NCBI GenBank assembly: GCA_002163005.1
Contig: MAAF01000058.1
Span: forward strand, 1-34,192
Direction: 5' to 3'
Length of the DNA stretch: 34,192 nt
From: Colwellia psychrerythraea
GTDB taxonomy: Bacteria > Pseudomonadota > Gammaproteobacteria > Enterobacterales > Alteromonadaceae
Shown here: in pieces, positions 1-7,033 of the stretch
Numbering within the stretch: the stretch's first letter is position 1
How the letters are laid out: each line of letters starts with the position of its first letter
The notes under the pieces: generated by a model
The model's input: the letters and a program-made list of their open reading frames with translations, nothing else
Told to the model about the DNA's origin: nothing
The model's database searches: none
Program-made: the position numbers and the translations under genes

Positions 1-701
1 CACCGCTAATGACAATTCGAATAATAGTGATAATTCAGATAACAGTACTGATGTAGCAGTATCCGACACCGCTAATGACAATTCTGACAACACCGATAAC
101 TCGGATAACAGTACTGATGTAGCAGTATCTGACACCGCTAATGATAATTCAGATAACAGTACTGATGTAGCAGTATCCGACACCGCTAATGACAATTCGA
201 ATAATAGTGATAACTCGGATAACAGTACTGATGTAGCAGTATCCGACACCGCTAATGATAATTCAGATAACAGTACTGATGTAGCAGTATCTGACACCGC
301 TAATGACAATTCGAATAATAGTGATAATTCAGATAACAGTACTGATGTAGCAGTATCCGACACCGCTAATGACAATTCTGACAACACCGATAACTCGGAT
401 AACAGTACTGATGTAGCAGTATCTGACACCGCTAATGATAATTCAGATAACAGTACTGATGTAGCAGTATCCGACACCGCTAATGACAATTCGAATAATA
501 GTGATAACTCGGATAACAGTACTGATGTAGCAGTATCCGACACCGCTAATGATAATTCAGATAACAGTACTGATGTAGCAGTATCTGACACCGCTAATGA
601 CAATTCGAATAATAGTGATAATTCAGATAACAGTACTGATGTAGCAGTATCCGACACCGCTAATGACAATTCTGACAACACCGATAACTCGGATAACAGT
701 A
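1..701 (+). repeat. Perfect 294-bp higher-order tandem repeat (2.4 copies) built from 66- and 48-bp units
   Basis: The motif GTACTGATGTAGCAG recurs at 45, 111, 159, 225, 273, 339, 405, 453, 519, 567 and 633. The spacings run 66, 48, 66, 48, 66 and then the same cycle again, giving a 294-bp super-unit (98 codons, in frame). Comparing 1-294, 295-588 and 589-701 base by base I find no differences. Divergence begins at 702, where GTACTG becomes GTAATG. Three unit flavours (two 66-mers and one 48-mer) keep a fixed order within each super-unit. The array continues beyond the left edge. Confidence 0.95.
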
Positions 702-1381
702 ATGATTTAGATGTTGCCATTTCGGATAGCTTTAATGATAACTCCGACAACTCAGATAATAGTGATAATTCGGACAACTCTGATAACAGCAATGATTTTG
801 ATCTAGCCGTTTCAGATAACGGTAATGACAATTCAAATAATTCAGATAACTCCGATAATTCTGATAACAGCAATAATTCGGATAACTCCGATAAGAGTAT
901 GGCTAATGCAAATGCAATGGGGTCTGCAGCTGCCAACAATGGCGGTACAGCCACTGTTGATAACTCAGATAATAGTGATAACTCAGATAATAGTGACAAC
1001 AGTTATGCCGATGCGAGTGATCAAGCAGCTTCAGCGAATAATAACAGTACCGCCACTGTTGATAACAGTGACAATAGCGACAACAGCGACAATAGCGACA
1101 ACAGTAGTGCTTGGGCTGATGGATGGGGAACATCTTCAGCAAATAATGGTGGCACAGCTACTACAACCTATAGCGTTAATGAATCTTCATTAACGGGTTC
1201 AGTTGCTAATAATAACGTGTCATTTAACTTCGGTGGTGCTTCTACAATGTCACAAAGTAACAATATGACCGATACCTTCAATGGTACAGCTGGCATTAAC
1301 CAAAACGTACAAAATCTTGGCAATAATGCTTTAACTCAACAACAAGTATCATTTCAAGGAAATGTTGATGTAAACCAATAA
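2..1381 (+). CDS. C-terminal part of a large Asp/Asn/Ser tandem-repeat secreted protein (Fap-like amyloid candidate), 5' truncated by window edge
   Basis: The reading frame is open from the first bases to the TAA at 1379-1381, so about 460 residues of a longer protein are visible and its start lies upstream. The first two thirds are repeats of 22 and 16 residues; the short unit reads DVAVSDTANDNSDNST. These are followed by less regular DNS-rich runs (DNSDNSDNSDNS) with Ala/Asn/Gly spacers (NNGGTAT, ANNNSTAT). The last 80 residues are a non-repetitive Asn/Gln/Ser-rich domain ending in GINQNVQNLGNNALTQQQ. No Cys occurs in the visible part, so the C-terminal CxxC known from Pseudomonas FapB/FapC is absent. 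Composition, the terminal QN module and downstream neighbours resembling fapD, fapE and fapF suggest an extracellular fibre or matrix protein. A calcium-binding adhesin is an alternative because of the Asp load. The assignment to Fap is inference; the repeat structure is directly visible. Confidence 0.75.
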   Translation, partial: TANDNSNNSDNSDNSTDVAVSDTANDNSDNTDNSDNSTDVAVSDTANDNSDNSTDVAVSDTANDNSNNSDNSDNSTDVAVSDTANDNSDNSTDVAVSDTANDNSNNSDNSDNSTDVAVSDTANDNSDNTDNSDNSTDVAVSDTANDNSDNSTDVAVSDTANDNSNNSDNSDNSTDVAVSDTANDNSDNSTDVAVSDTANDNSNNSDNSDNSTDVAVSDTANDNSDNTDNSDNSNDLDVAISDSFNDNSDNSDNSDNSDNSDNSNDFDLAVSDNGNDNSNNSDNSDNSDNSNNSDNSDKSMANANAMGSAAANNGGTATVDNSDNSDNSDNSDNSYADASDQAASANNNSTATVDNSDNSDNSDNSDNSSAWADGWGTSSANNGGTATTTYSVNESSLTGSVANNNVSFNFGGASTMSQSNNMTDTFNGTAGINQNVQNLGNNALTQQQVSFQGNVDVNQ

Positions 1382-1428
1382 GAGGTAGGTACATCATCAC
1401 GTTAAGGTTTATGTAAAATGACGTTAAA

Positions 1429-1455
1429 AAGTTGCTGGCATTATGTCAGCAACTT
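1429..1455 (+). promoter_or_regulatory. Intergenic hairpin between the repeat-protein gene and the next gene
   Basis: AAGTTGCTG (1429-1437) and CAGCAACTT (1447-1455) form a perfect 9-bp stem with a 9-base loop. It is not followed by a T run, so it is not a typical intrinsic terminator. It lies 47 bases after the stop of the repeat-protein gene and just before the ribosome binding site AAGGATAAGG (1461-1470) of the next gene. A role in partial termination or in protecting the 3' end of the upstream message is inferred. Confidence 0.6.
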
Positions 1456-1473
1456 CTTATAAGGATAAGGGCT

Positions 1474-1833
1474 ATGAAAAAGCTATATCAAAGTACTCGT
1501 CTATTAATATTACTTATTTTGTTAATTATAATAAGTAACAAAACCTTTGCCGAAGATGTTGTAGACATTACGATAATTGATGTTGCGCCTGTATTGTTTG
1601 AAGAATTAGATCAAATCCGAGGCCTTGGTGGAGTCGCCGATGTTACTAACAATGCGAACTTAGGAGCCGTGCTTACCAATAATGGTGTTAGCAACAGTGT
1701 GACTGGATATAACATCATAGATCAAGGCTCATTTAATGACGCAAGTGGAGTATTTTCAATTATTCAAAATACGGGTAATAATGTCATCATTCAAGACTCA
1801 ACTATAATTACTATTACAATAACTCCTGAGTAA
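1474..1833 (+). CDS. Small secreted protein with C-terminal QN module (FapA/FapB-like)
   Basis: 119 residues from the ATG at 1474, chosen because AAGGATAAGG lies just upstream. The frame can be extended to a TTG at 1432, but that start falls inside a hairpin. A signal peptide is clear (MKK, then a Leu/Ile-rich core, TFA-E, cut near residue 26). Next come an acidic segment and FEELDQIRGLGG (residues 42-53), which resembles the double-glycine leader site of C39 peptidase substrates. The rest is Asn/Val/Ile-rich and ends QNTGNNVIIQ followed by alternating Thr/Ile. The same terminal pattern ends the upstream repeat protein and recurs in the protein encoded at 2571. The gene starts 92 bases after the repeat gene and ends 11 bases before the C39 peptidase gene, so one operon is likely. 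I infer a minor fibre subunit, nucleator or chaperone; the exact Fap orthologue is uncertain. Confidence 0.7.
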   Translation: MKKLYQSTRLLILLILLIIISNKTFAEDVVDITIIDVAPVLFEELDQIRGLGGVADVTNNANLGAVLTNNGVSNSVTGYNIIDQGSFNDASGVFSIIQNTGNNVIIQDSTIITITITPE

Positions 1834-1844
1834 AGGTAACCATT

Positions 1845-2549
1845 ATGAGTAGAATGTTTACGGTATGTTTCCCGCTAATAGTAATACTGCTAACGCAAAT
1901 AATGTCAGCACATGCTGGCACTGTTAATTTAGGTGGAGGTTTTAGTGGAGGACATTTTTCAGTAAATGTTTCAAGCATCAAAGAGCGGCGTTTCAAAACT
2001 ATCTATAAACAACAATACGACTTTAGTTGTGGCTCTGCCACTTTGGCAAGTTTATTGTCTTTTCATTATGACGATGTTGTTGATGAGTTTAATGTCTTTA
2101 AAGATATGTATAACCATGGTAATCAAAATAAAATACGGAAACAAGGCTTCTCGTTGTTCGACATGAAACTCTATTTATCACGTCGAGGTTATAGATCTAA
2201 TGGTTTTAAAATAAGTTTAAACCAGCTGGCAAAAGCTGAGATTCCGGCGATAACTATTATTAATAACAAGGGTTATATGCACTTTGTTATTATCAAAGGC
2301 AGTGATGAAAAGGAAGTATTAGTTGGTGATCCTGCCATTGGTATTAAAGTATATAGCAGAGCAGAATTTGAAAAAATGTGGAACAAGCAAATTGTTTTTG
2401 TTATTCAAGACAAAAAGGATATTGCCTCTAACCATTACCAAACGCAGGAAGAGTGGAACTTACGAGTGAAGGCTCATTTAGGCCTAGCCGTTGAGCATTC
2501 TAGTTTAGCGTTATTTAATATACTGCAACCTTCAGGAATTGATTTTTGA
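1845..2549 (+). CDS. fapD: Secreted C39-family cysteine peptidase, FapD-like
   Basis: 234 residues with a signal peptide (cut after SAHA, residue 24) and a single peptidase C39 domain. It has no ABC-transporter membrane or ATPase part, unlike bacteriocin exporters. The catalytic set is visible: Q56/Q57 and C62 in QYDFSCGSATLAS, H146 in GYMHFVII and D162 in VGDPAIG. A Gly-rich stretch (GGGFSGG) follows the signal peptide. Length and architecture match FapD of the Pseudomonas Fap operon (about 240 residues), a C39-like protein required for amyloid secretion. A ribosome site (AAAGG) precedes the ATG. The gene sits between two small secreted proteins that each carry a double-glycine-like motif, making them natural candidate substrates. 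The C39 fold is secure; the Fap role is inferred from context. Confidence 0.8.
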   Translation: MSRMFTVCFPLIVILLTQIMSAHAGTVNLGGGFSGGHFSVNVSSIKERRFKTIYKQQYDFSCGSATLASLLSFHYDDVVDEFNVFKDMYNHGNQNKIRKQGFSLFDMKLYLSRRGYRSNGFKISLNQLAKAEIPAITIINNKGYMHFVIIKGSDEKEVLVGDPAIGIKVYSRAEFEKMWNKQIVFVIQDKKDIASNHYQTQEEWNLRVKAHLGLAVEHSSLALFNILQPSGIDF

Positions 2550-2570
2550 TATAAAATTTAGGATATTTAC

Positions 2571-3059
2571 ATGAATATAAACTCAGTCATGCTTTTAAAG
2601 AATCTATGCATAATGATGGCATTTATAATCATGATGGGCTCAAATTTAGTGTCTGCTACAAGCATAGAATATATCGCTTTTAAGCCACCTCTAGATAAAG
2701 ATAAATGGCTTAAGGTATCAGACAAAAAGTTAGCTTTTTCACGAGGAGGATTTATATTACCTAATGGTGTAATTGTTGATATCAGTTTTGAAAAGCGTAT
2801 ATTTCGAAATGGTCAAGAGACCTCTAGTTCTTATTTTCAAACAGCAAATAATCAGAACTTAGTTAAAAATGGAAAATTAAATATCCCTGGATTATCTAAT
2901 ACCTTATTTCAGTCTGTTGTCCAAAATGATCTCGACAACCAAATACTACAAACGATCAATAATATCAACATTGACATTAAAAACTTAGATAATATTAACT
3001 TAACTCCAAGTGATAGCCAATTTTATAATTTGCACTCATTGCCTATAACCATCAACTAA
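2571..3059 (+). CDS. Small secreted protein with RGG site and QN module, FapE-like
   Basis: 162 residues; AGGA lies about 9 bases before the ATG. The signal peptide is hydrophobic and Met-rich (residues 1-29, ending LVSA). A pro-like segment of about 30 residues ends at KLAFSRGGF (53-61), which aligns with ELDQIRGL in the protein encoded at 1474 and resembles the ELxxIxGG leader site. The mature part starts FILPNGVIVDISFEKRIF, a layout I associate with small proteins found beside C39 peptidase genes in other Proteobacteria. It ends with VVQNDLDNQILQ, matching the QN-x3-N-x-[IL]-x-Q pattern of its neighbours. It lies 21 bases after the C39 gene and is probably co-transcribed. A FapE-like accessory fibre component is the best guess; orthology was not tested. 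Confidence 0.65.
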   Translation: MNINSVMLLKNLCIMMAFIIMMGSNLVSATSIEYIAFKPPLDKDKWLKVSDKKLAFSRGGFILPNGVIVDISFEKRIFRNGQETSSSYFQTANNQNLVKNGKLNIPGLSNTLFQSVVQNDLDNQILQTINNINIDIKNLDNINLTPSDSQFYNLHSLPITIN

Positions 3060-3395
3060 TAACCACAAGATTAATCCACAGATAATATGACGTTGTTATA
3101 TCCCTTCCAGTTGAAAATGCTAGATTGATAATCTCTGAACGACTCATAATCAAGCCCCATTCTTGATAAATAATTATCTCTTAAAACTTAAAAAGAAATC
3201 CTACGTATTGTGTGGGCTGAGTATGAACTGCTCTATTCCCCGAAATACGGGTAGAAGCGTTTGAAGCACCTTTAGATGAAGTTCAAATTGAATAACTATG
3301 TTTACCATTAACCTACCTTGCTTGAGGTATGGTTGATTCCTACTGAATTCAAAACGAAACGGCTATAAACAAAGTGTTGCTTTAAATATCTCGAA
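3060..3395. other. Gene-free convergent gap with one imperfect hairpin
   Basis: 336 bases between two convergent genes. I see no convincing reading frame. An imperfect hairpin at 3310-3334 (AACC-TACCT paired with AGGTA-T-GGTT, one bulged T, loop TGCTTG) has no T run but could end either transcript. Short stretches with protein-like composition (about 3195-3300) are broken by stops and could be a decayed gene; I cannot identify it. Confidence 0.5.
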
Positions 3396-4685
3396 TTAAA
3401 AAACCATTGGAACCCTGAAGTTTAGTCGAATATCTGGGGCATCATCAGTAACGCCAATATTTAATGATAAATTAATATTGGTTTGTTTTGTATAGTTGAA
3501 TGAATAGCCAATAATCAGTTGACCAATATCAAGCGCACTACCGTCAATTTTAAAGTCATCAATTTTGGATTTTAACACATGCTTATGTGAGTAACTTAAG
3601 CTCATAGAAGTACGTTCATTTAATGACAGACCTAAGCCAAAGCTAAACCCTATACTATCACCAGGATTAACTTCCCCTACCTCTTCATTGGTTTTTAAAT
3701 TATTGCCATAGCTTATATTACCAAAAAGCACGCCAGGATCAGTGGCATAGATTGCAGTTAAACTAGGTTGAACACTGTAGTAACCTGATCCTGTTGGTAA
3801 TTCTGTAGGAAAAACAGTTCCTGGAGTTGATTCTACATATTCAACATCGAATGGACTTGTACCTGTTGGGATTGTGGCAACAAGGTTAAAAACATAAATT
3901 GCTCCGCCATCAGCGCCAGAGTTAAGTTGATAACGTGTAGACAGTTCGATATCACCCATATCACTACCACTTGCCGTAAATATGTCATCTTCACTAACCC
4001 CTACACTTATTGGACGAGAGCGCTGACTGTCATTGCGGCCGATGTAAGAAAGTTTGAAGTCGACCTCCCATCGATCAGTCATACCATATCGAGCACCGAG
4101 GCTACCAACAACAGTATGACGTTTTATCTCTCTAAGATCGATTACACCAACCACGAGTGCAGGTAGAAAAGAATAAGCATCTAGAAATACACGGTTAGTA
4201 TCTGTGTATGAATAACCTAACCTTGGCTCTATTATCAATGTACCTGATTTTGTAAGGACCCCGCTAATATTAGTACTTAATTTAGGTATTGCAGAGACAT
4301 CAATCCGGGTAGCTTTTTTAGGGGGCGCTTTACCGACTGGCTTATTAATGACAGCCGAAGCATTATGCTTCTTGTTATTAGTAACTCGATTGTTAGCTTG
4401 TTGGGCGTTTTTGTTTTTGGGAGAATTTGTCTTTTGTTGATCTATTTTTGATCTTTGCTTTTTAATTGAACGCTTTAATTTTTCAATCTCGTTTCCCTGC
4501 TGAATTAGTATTTTATATTGTCGCTCTAACTCAAGTAAATATTTTTTTTTAGCCGATTCTTGCGTTTCAGTAATTTGCTGTGAATAACAGTAATGGGTTG
4601 TAGACATCGACAATGCAAACATAAGTACAAATAGTTTATATCGTTTTACATTGGGTAGAATTATGTGATTGTTAGTTTTTTTCAT
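3396..4685 (-). CDS. fapF: Coiled-coil plus beta-barrel outer-membrane protein, FapF-like secretion pore
   Basis: 429 residues, close to Pseudomonas FapF (about 430). In order: a signal peptide (about 1-36), a coiled-coil segment rich in Lys/Glu/Gln (about 41-85, LLELERQYKIL...EIEKLKRSIKK), a Lys/Asn/Pro linker (about 86-128), then an outer-membrane beta-barrel (about 135-429) with alternating polar and hydrophobic strands. The chain ends RVPMVF; a terminal Phe is the usual signal for the BAM machinery. FapF is known as an outer-membrane pore with a helical N-terminal plug that secretes Fap subunits. Here the gene is on the opposite strand, facing the other fap-like genes tail to tail, whereas in Pseudomonas it is the last co-directional gene. 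AAGAGAA precedes the ATG. A generic phenol-degradation-type transporter annotation is possible; neighbours and coiled coil favour FapF. Confidence 0.7.
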   Translation of the reverse strand: MKKTNNHIILPNVKRYKLFVLMFALSMSTTHYCYSQQITETQESAKKKYLLELERQYKILIQQGNEIEKLKRSIKKQRSKIDQQKTNSPKNKNAQQANNRVTNNKKHNASAVINKPVGKAPPKKATRIDVSAIPKLSTNISGVLTKSGTLIIEPRLGYSYTDTNRVFLDAYSFLPALVVGVIDLREIKRHTVVGSLGARYGMTDRWEVDFKLSYIGRNDSQRSRPISVGVSEDDIFTASGSDMGDIELSTRYQLNSGADGGAIYVFNLVATIPTGTSPFDVEYVESTPGTVFPTELPTGSGYYSVQPSLTAIYATDPGVLFGNISYGNNLKTNEEVGEVNPGDSIGFSFGLGLSLNERTSMSLSYSHKHVLKSKIDDFKIDGSALDIGQLIIGYSFNYTKQTNINLSLNIGVTDDAPDIRLNFRVPMVF

Positions 4686-5253
4686 AAAATTCTCTTATAT
4701 GAAAACATTCAAAGTATTTCAGTCAATTATTGAAAGTTCACAAATATATTTGTTAACTGAAAATCATGCTTTAGACCTAGATGCTAGTTAATATAAGCTT
4801 ATATGGTAAACCTTGAAATGCAAATTTAGAAAGTAACAAATAAGATAAAAACGTGTAGGAAAGTTGATTTTTTATCGGTCATACCAATAGAAATATTACT
4901 CAAGTATCGACGGTGTAGTTTGGCGAATGGAAGATATACTTGAAATTAACAGCGAATAGAGTAAATCCACAAATATAGGGTATCTTACAAGTCAGATTGA
5001 TTTTTAAAATGGTGCTAAGCAGCCGTTTAATCAACGTGATACTCATACATTGTTACTTACATAATGAAACTCTCATGGGGTTAACGACATAGCTTTAAAC
5101 AAAGTAAGTGATGAACAAGCCAATTGTTATAGTTTATAAAAACTTTCATACTCAAGGAATAGTGAATAATGGTAAGTTATTAGTAACAAACTATTTGATA
5201 CTTCTTTTTGATTAATGCGTTTGACTAATATAATTATTATATAAGGATGTTTC
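4686..5253. other. Divergent intergenic region, no gene seen
   Basis: 568 AT-rich bases between the divergent fapF-like gene and the glutamate-synthase-like gene. It must hold both promoters. I see no RNA gene, no strong hairpin and no frame with a credible start. The right end has AAGGATG before the ATG at 5254. Confidence 0.5.
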
Positions 5254-6921
5254 ATGACCATCATGCAAAAAGCTCTATGGTTAATTGCCAGTATCGGTAA
5301 TTATTCAGCAGGGTACTATTATATGCACAGTGAAAGTGCTTTTAGTTTAGTTTTATTAATTTCCACATTACTTTATAGCACTATTGGACTATATGATGTC
5401 TTTCATAGTCGTCATAGTCTAAATCGTCTTTATCCGGTAGTCGCTTACTTACGCTATTTTCTTGAATCTTACCGCGTTGAAATTCAACAATACTTTATCG
5501 CGAACGATACAGAAGAACGTCCATTTAATCGTGAGCAACGTACTTTGGTGTATCAACGAGCTAAAAATGTCCGCGATACTATCGCTTTTGGAACCCAGCG
5601 TAATCTTGTTGAAGATAATTATCTCAGTTTATGGCATTCATTAGCGCCTACCCGTATAAAAGAGGTTGCCAAGCGAGTAATTATTGGAGGGGAGAGTTGT
5701 CAGCAGCCATACTCAGCATCCTATTTAAATATTTCAGCGATGAGTTTTGGCTCGTTAAGTGCCAATGCCATTGAAGCACTGAATTTAGGGGCTAAAAAAG
5801 CAGGTTGTTATCATAATACCGGAGAGGGTGCAGCTAGCCCATATCATTTGAAACATGGCGGCGATATCGTGTGGCAGCTCGGTACCGGGCTTTTTGGCTG
5901 TCGCGATGAGCAAGGACGATTTAACCCCGCTACTTTTGAAAAAACAGCTAAGCTACCACAAATAAAAATGATTGAAATAAAGTTAAGTCAAGGAGCAAAA
6001 CCAGGTCATGGTGGTGTGCTGCCTAAAGCGAAAATTACCGACGAAATCGCCCACATCAGGCATATTTCAAAGGATAAAGACTGTATCTCGCCCGCAGTTA
6101 ACCCAGAATGCACCTCTCCAAAGGATTTGTTATCTTTTATTGAGCAGTTACGCAGCTTGAGTGGAGGTAAGCCCATTGGCTTTAAATTATGTATTGGTAA
6201 CCCCGCTGAGTTTTTAAGTATTTGTAAAGCAATGTTAGAAACAGGCATAACTCCTGATTTTATCACTGTTGACGGAGCTGAAGGTGGTACCGGGGCTGCG
6301 CCAGTTGAATTTACCAATCGCTTAGGTTTAATCTGTTTAGAGGGCATAAGCATAGTAAACAATGCATTGATTGGCGTGGGGCTGAGAGATAAAATAAAAA
6401 TAATTGCTTCGGGGAAAACGGCGTCAAGCTTTGATTTGCTCGCAAAAATTGCTGCCGGCGCTGATGTGGTAAATGCAGCTAGAACAATGATGATGGCCAT
6501 TGGCTGTATCCAATCAAGACATTGTAATACTAACCTTTGTCCTACCGGTGTCGCGACTCAAGATCCCGCGAGAGCAAAAGCAATTGACATCGAGTCAAAA
6601 AGTGACCGAGTGAAAAATTTTCATGATAATACGGTGGCGAGTTTCTTTGAATTGGTGGGCAGTATGGGCTTGGACGATCCGACCAAGCTTGTTCCGCAAA
6701 TGATTAAAAGGCGTTCACCTTATGGAGTGCAAATGTCGATGGGCAGTATTGTAGCGCCGTTACCCGCAATGGCTTTAATCGACCCTTTACAAAACAAGTT
6801 AGAGCTTGATGAATCGTGGCAACATTGGTGGCAAGCAAGTAGTGCTGAGCAATTTTATGTCAATGATGTTTTTATATTAAAATCGCCAGAGTTTCATCAA
6901 GTAAAAACTAATCAAGCTTAG
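5254..6921 (+). CDS. Membrane-anchored FMN-binding glutamate synthase family protein
   Basis: 555 residues. The N-terminus has two hydrophobic segments (about 5-24 and 28-48), so the protein is probably held in the inner membrane. The rest is the FMN-binding synthase domain shared with the large subunit of glutamate synthase. Seen motifs: SFGSLSANAIEALN, GEGAASPYH, KPGHGGVLP, TVDGAEGGTGAAP, and the iron-sulfur cysteines C418, C424 and C429 in GCIQSRHCNTNLCPTGVATQ. No glutaminase domain is present in this protein or its neighbours, so ammonia transfer from glutamine is not expected and the true substrate is unknown. It is a single-gene unit with its own Shine-Dalgarno (AAGGATG). The family is certain; the reaction is not. 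Confidence 0.88.
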   Translation: MTIMQKALWLIASIGNYSAGYYYMHSESAFSLVLLISTLLYSTIGLYDVFHSRHSLNRLYPVVAYLRYFLESYRVEIQQYFIANDTEERPFNREQRTLVYQRAKNVRDTIAFGTQRNLVEDNYLSLWHSLAPTRIKEVAKRVIIGGESCQQPYSASYLNISAMSFGSLSANAIEALNLGAKKAGCYHNTGEGAASPYHLKHGGDIVWQLGTGLFGCRDEQGRFNPATFEKTAKLPQIKMIEIKLSQGAKPGHGGVLPKAKITDEIAHIRHISKDKDCISPAVNPECTSPKDLLSFIEQLRSLSGGKPIGFKLCIGNPAEFLSICKAMLETGITPDFITVDGAEGGTGAAPVEFTNRLGLICLEGISIVNNALIGVGLRDKIKIIASGKTASSFDLLAKIAAGADVVNAARTMMMAIGCIQSRHCNTNLCPTGVATQDPARAKAIDIESKSDRVKNFHDNTVASFFELVGSMGLDDPTKLVPQMIKRRSPYGVQMSMGSIVAPLPAMALIDPLQNKLELDESWQHWWQASSAEQFYVNDVFILKSPEFHQVKTNQA

Positions 6922-6939
6922 TGAAGTGGCATAGACAGT

Positions 6940-6967
6940 GTCCTCTATGTCATATGACTTAGAGGAC
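6940..6967. terminator. Hairpin between convergent genes
   Basis: GTCCTCTA (6940-6947) pairs perfectly with TAGAGGAC (6960-6967), and the loop contains the palindrome GTCATATGAC. No T run follows. Its position between two converging genes suggests it ends both transcripts. Confidence 0.5.
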
Positions 6968-7033
6968 TATAGCAATACTCAATATTGCCTTTAGTTGAGC
7001 AATTATATCGTCTTAGCTAAAACGAATGTTTTA

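Noticed and set aside
1..701. CRISPR-like regular repeats
   Set aside because: The repeats are contiguous, in frame and coding, with no unique spacers.
825..1193. Overlapping reading frames on both strands in the repeat region (825-1193 plus, 903-1142 minus)
   Set aside because: Their low-complexity Ile/Thr or Tyr/Cys products are frame shadows of the DNS-rich coding repeats, with no ribosome sites.
1432..1473. Upstream TTG start for the small secreted protein at 1474
   Set aside because: It lies in a hairpin, lacks a ribosome site, and would put 14 residues before a good signal peptide.
3195..3300. Possible remnant of a transposase or other gene
   Set aside because: Short protein-like stretches exist in two frames but are broken by stops and match no motif I recognise.
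4881..4905. ATACCAATAG resembling a family-2 end
   Set aside because: Similarity stops after about 8 bases, and no matching inverted end is present.
6006..6500. 164-residue minus-strand frame
   Set aside because: It lies wholly inside the glutamate-synthase-like gene and has the composition of an antisense shadow.
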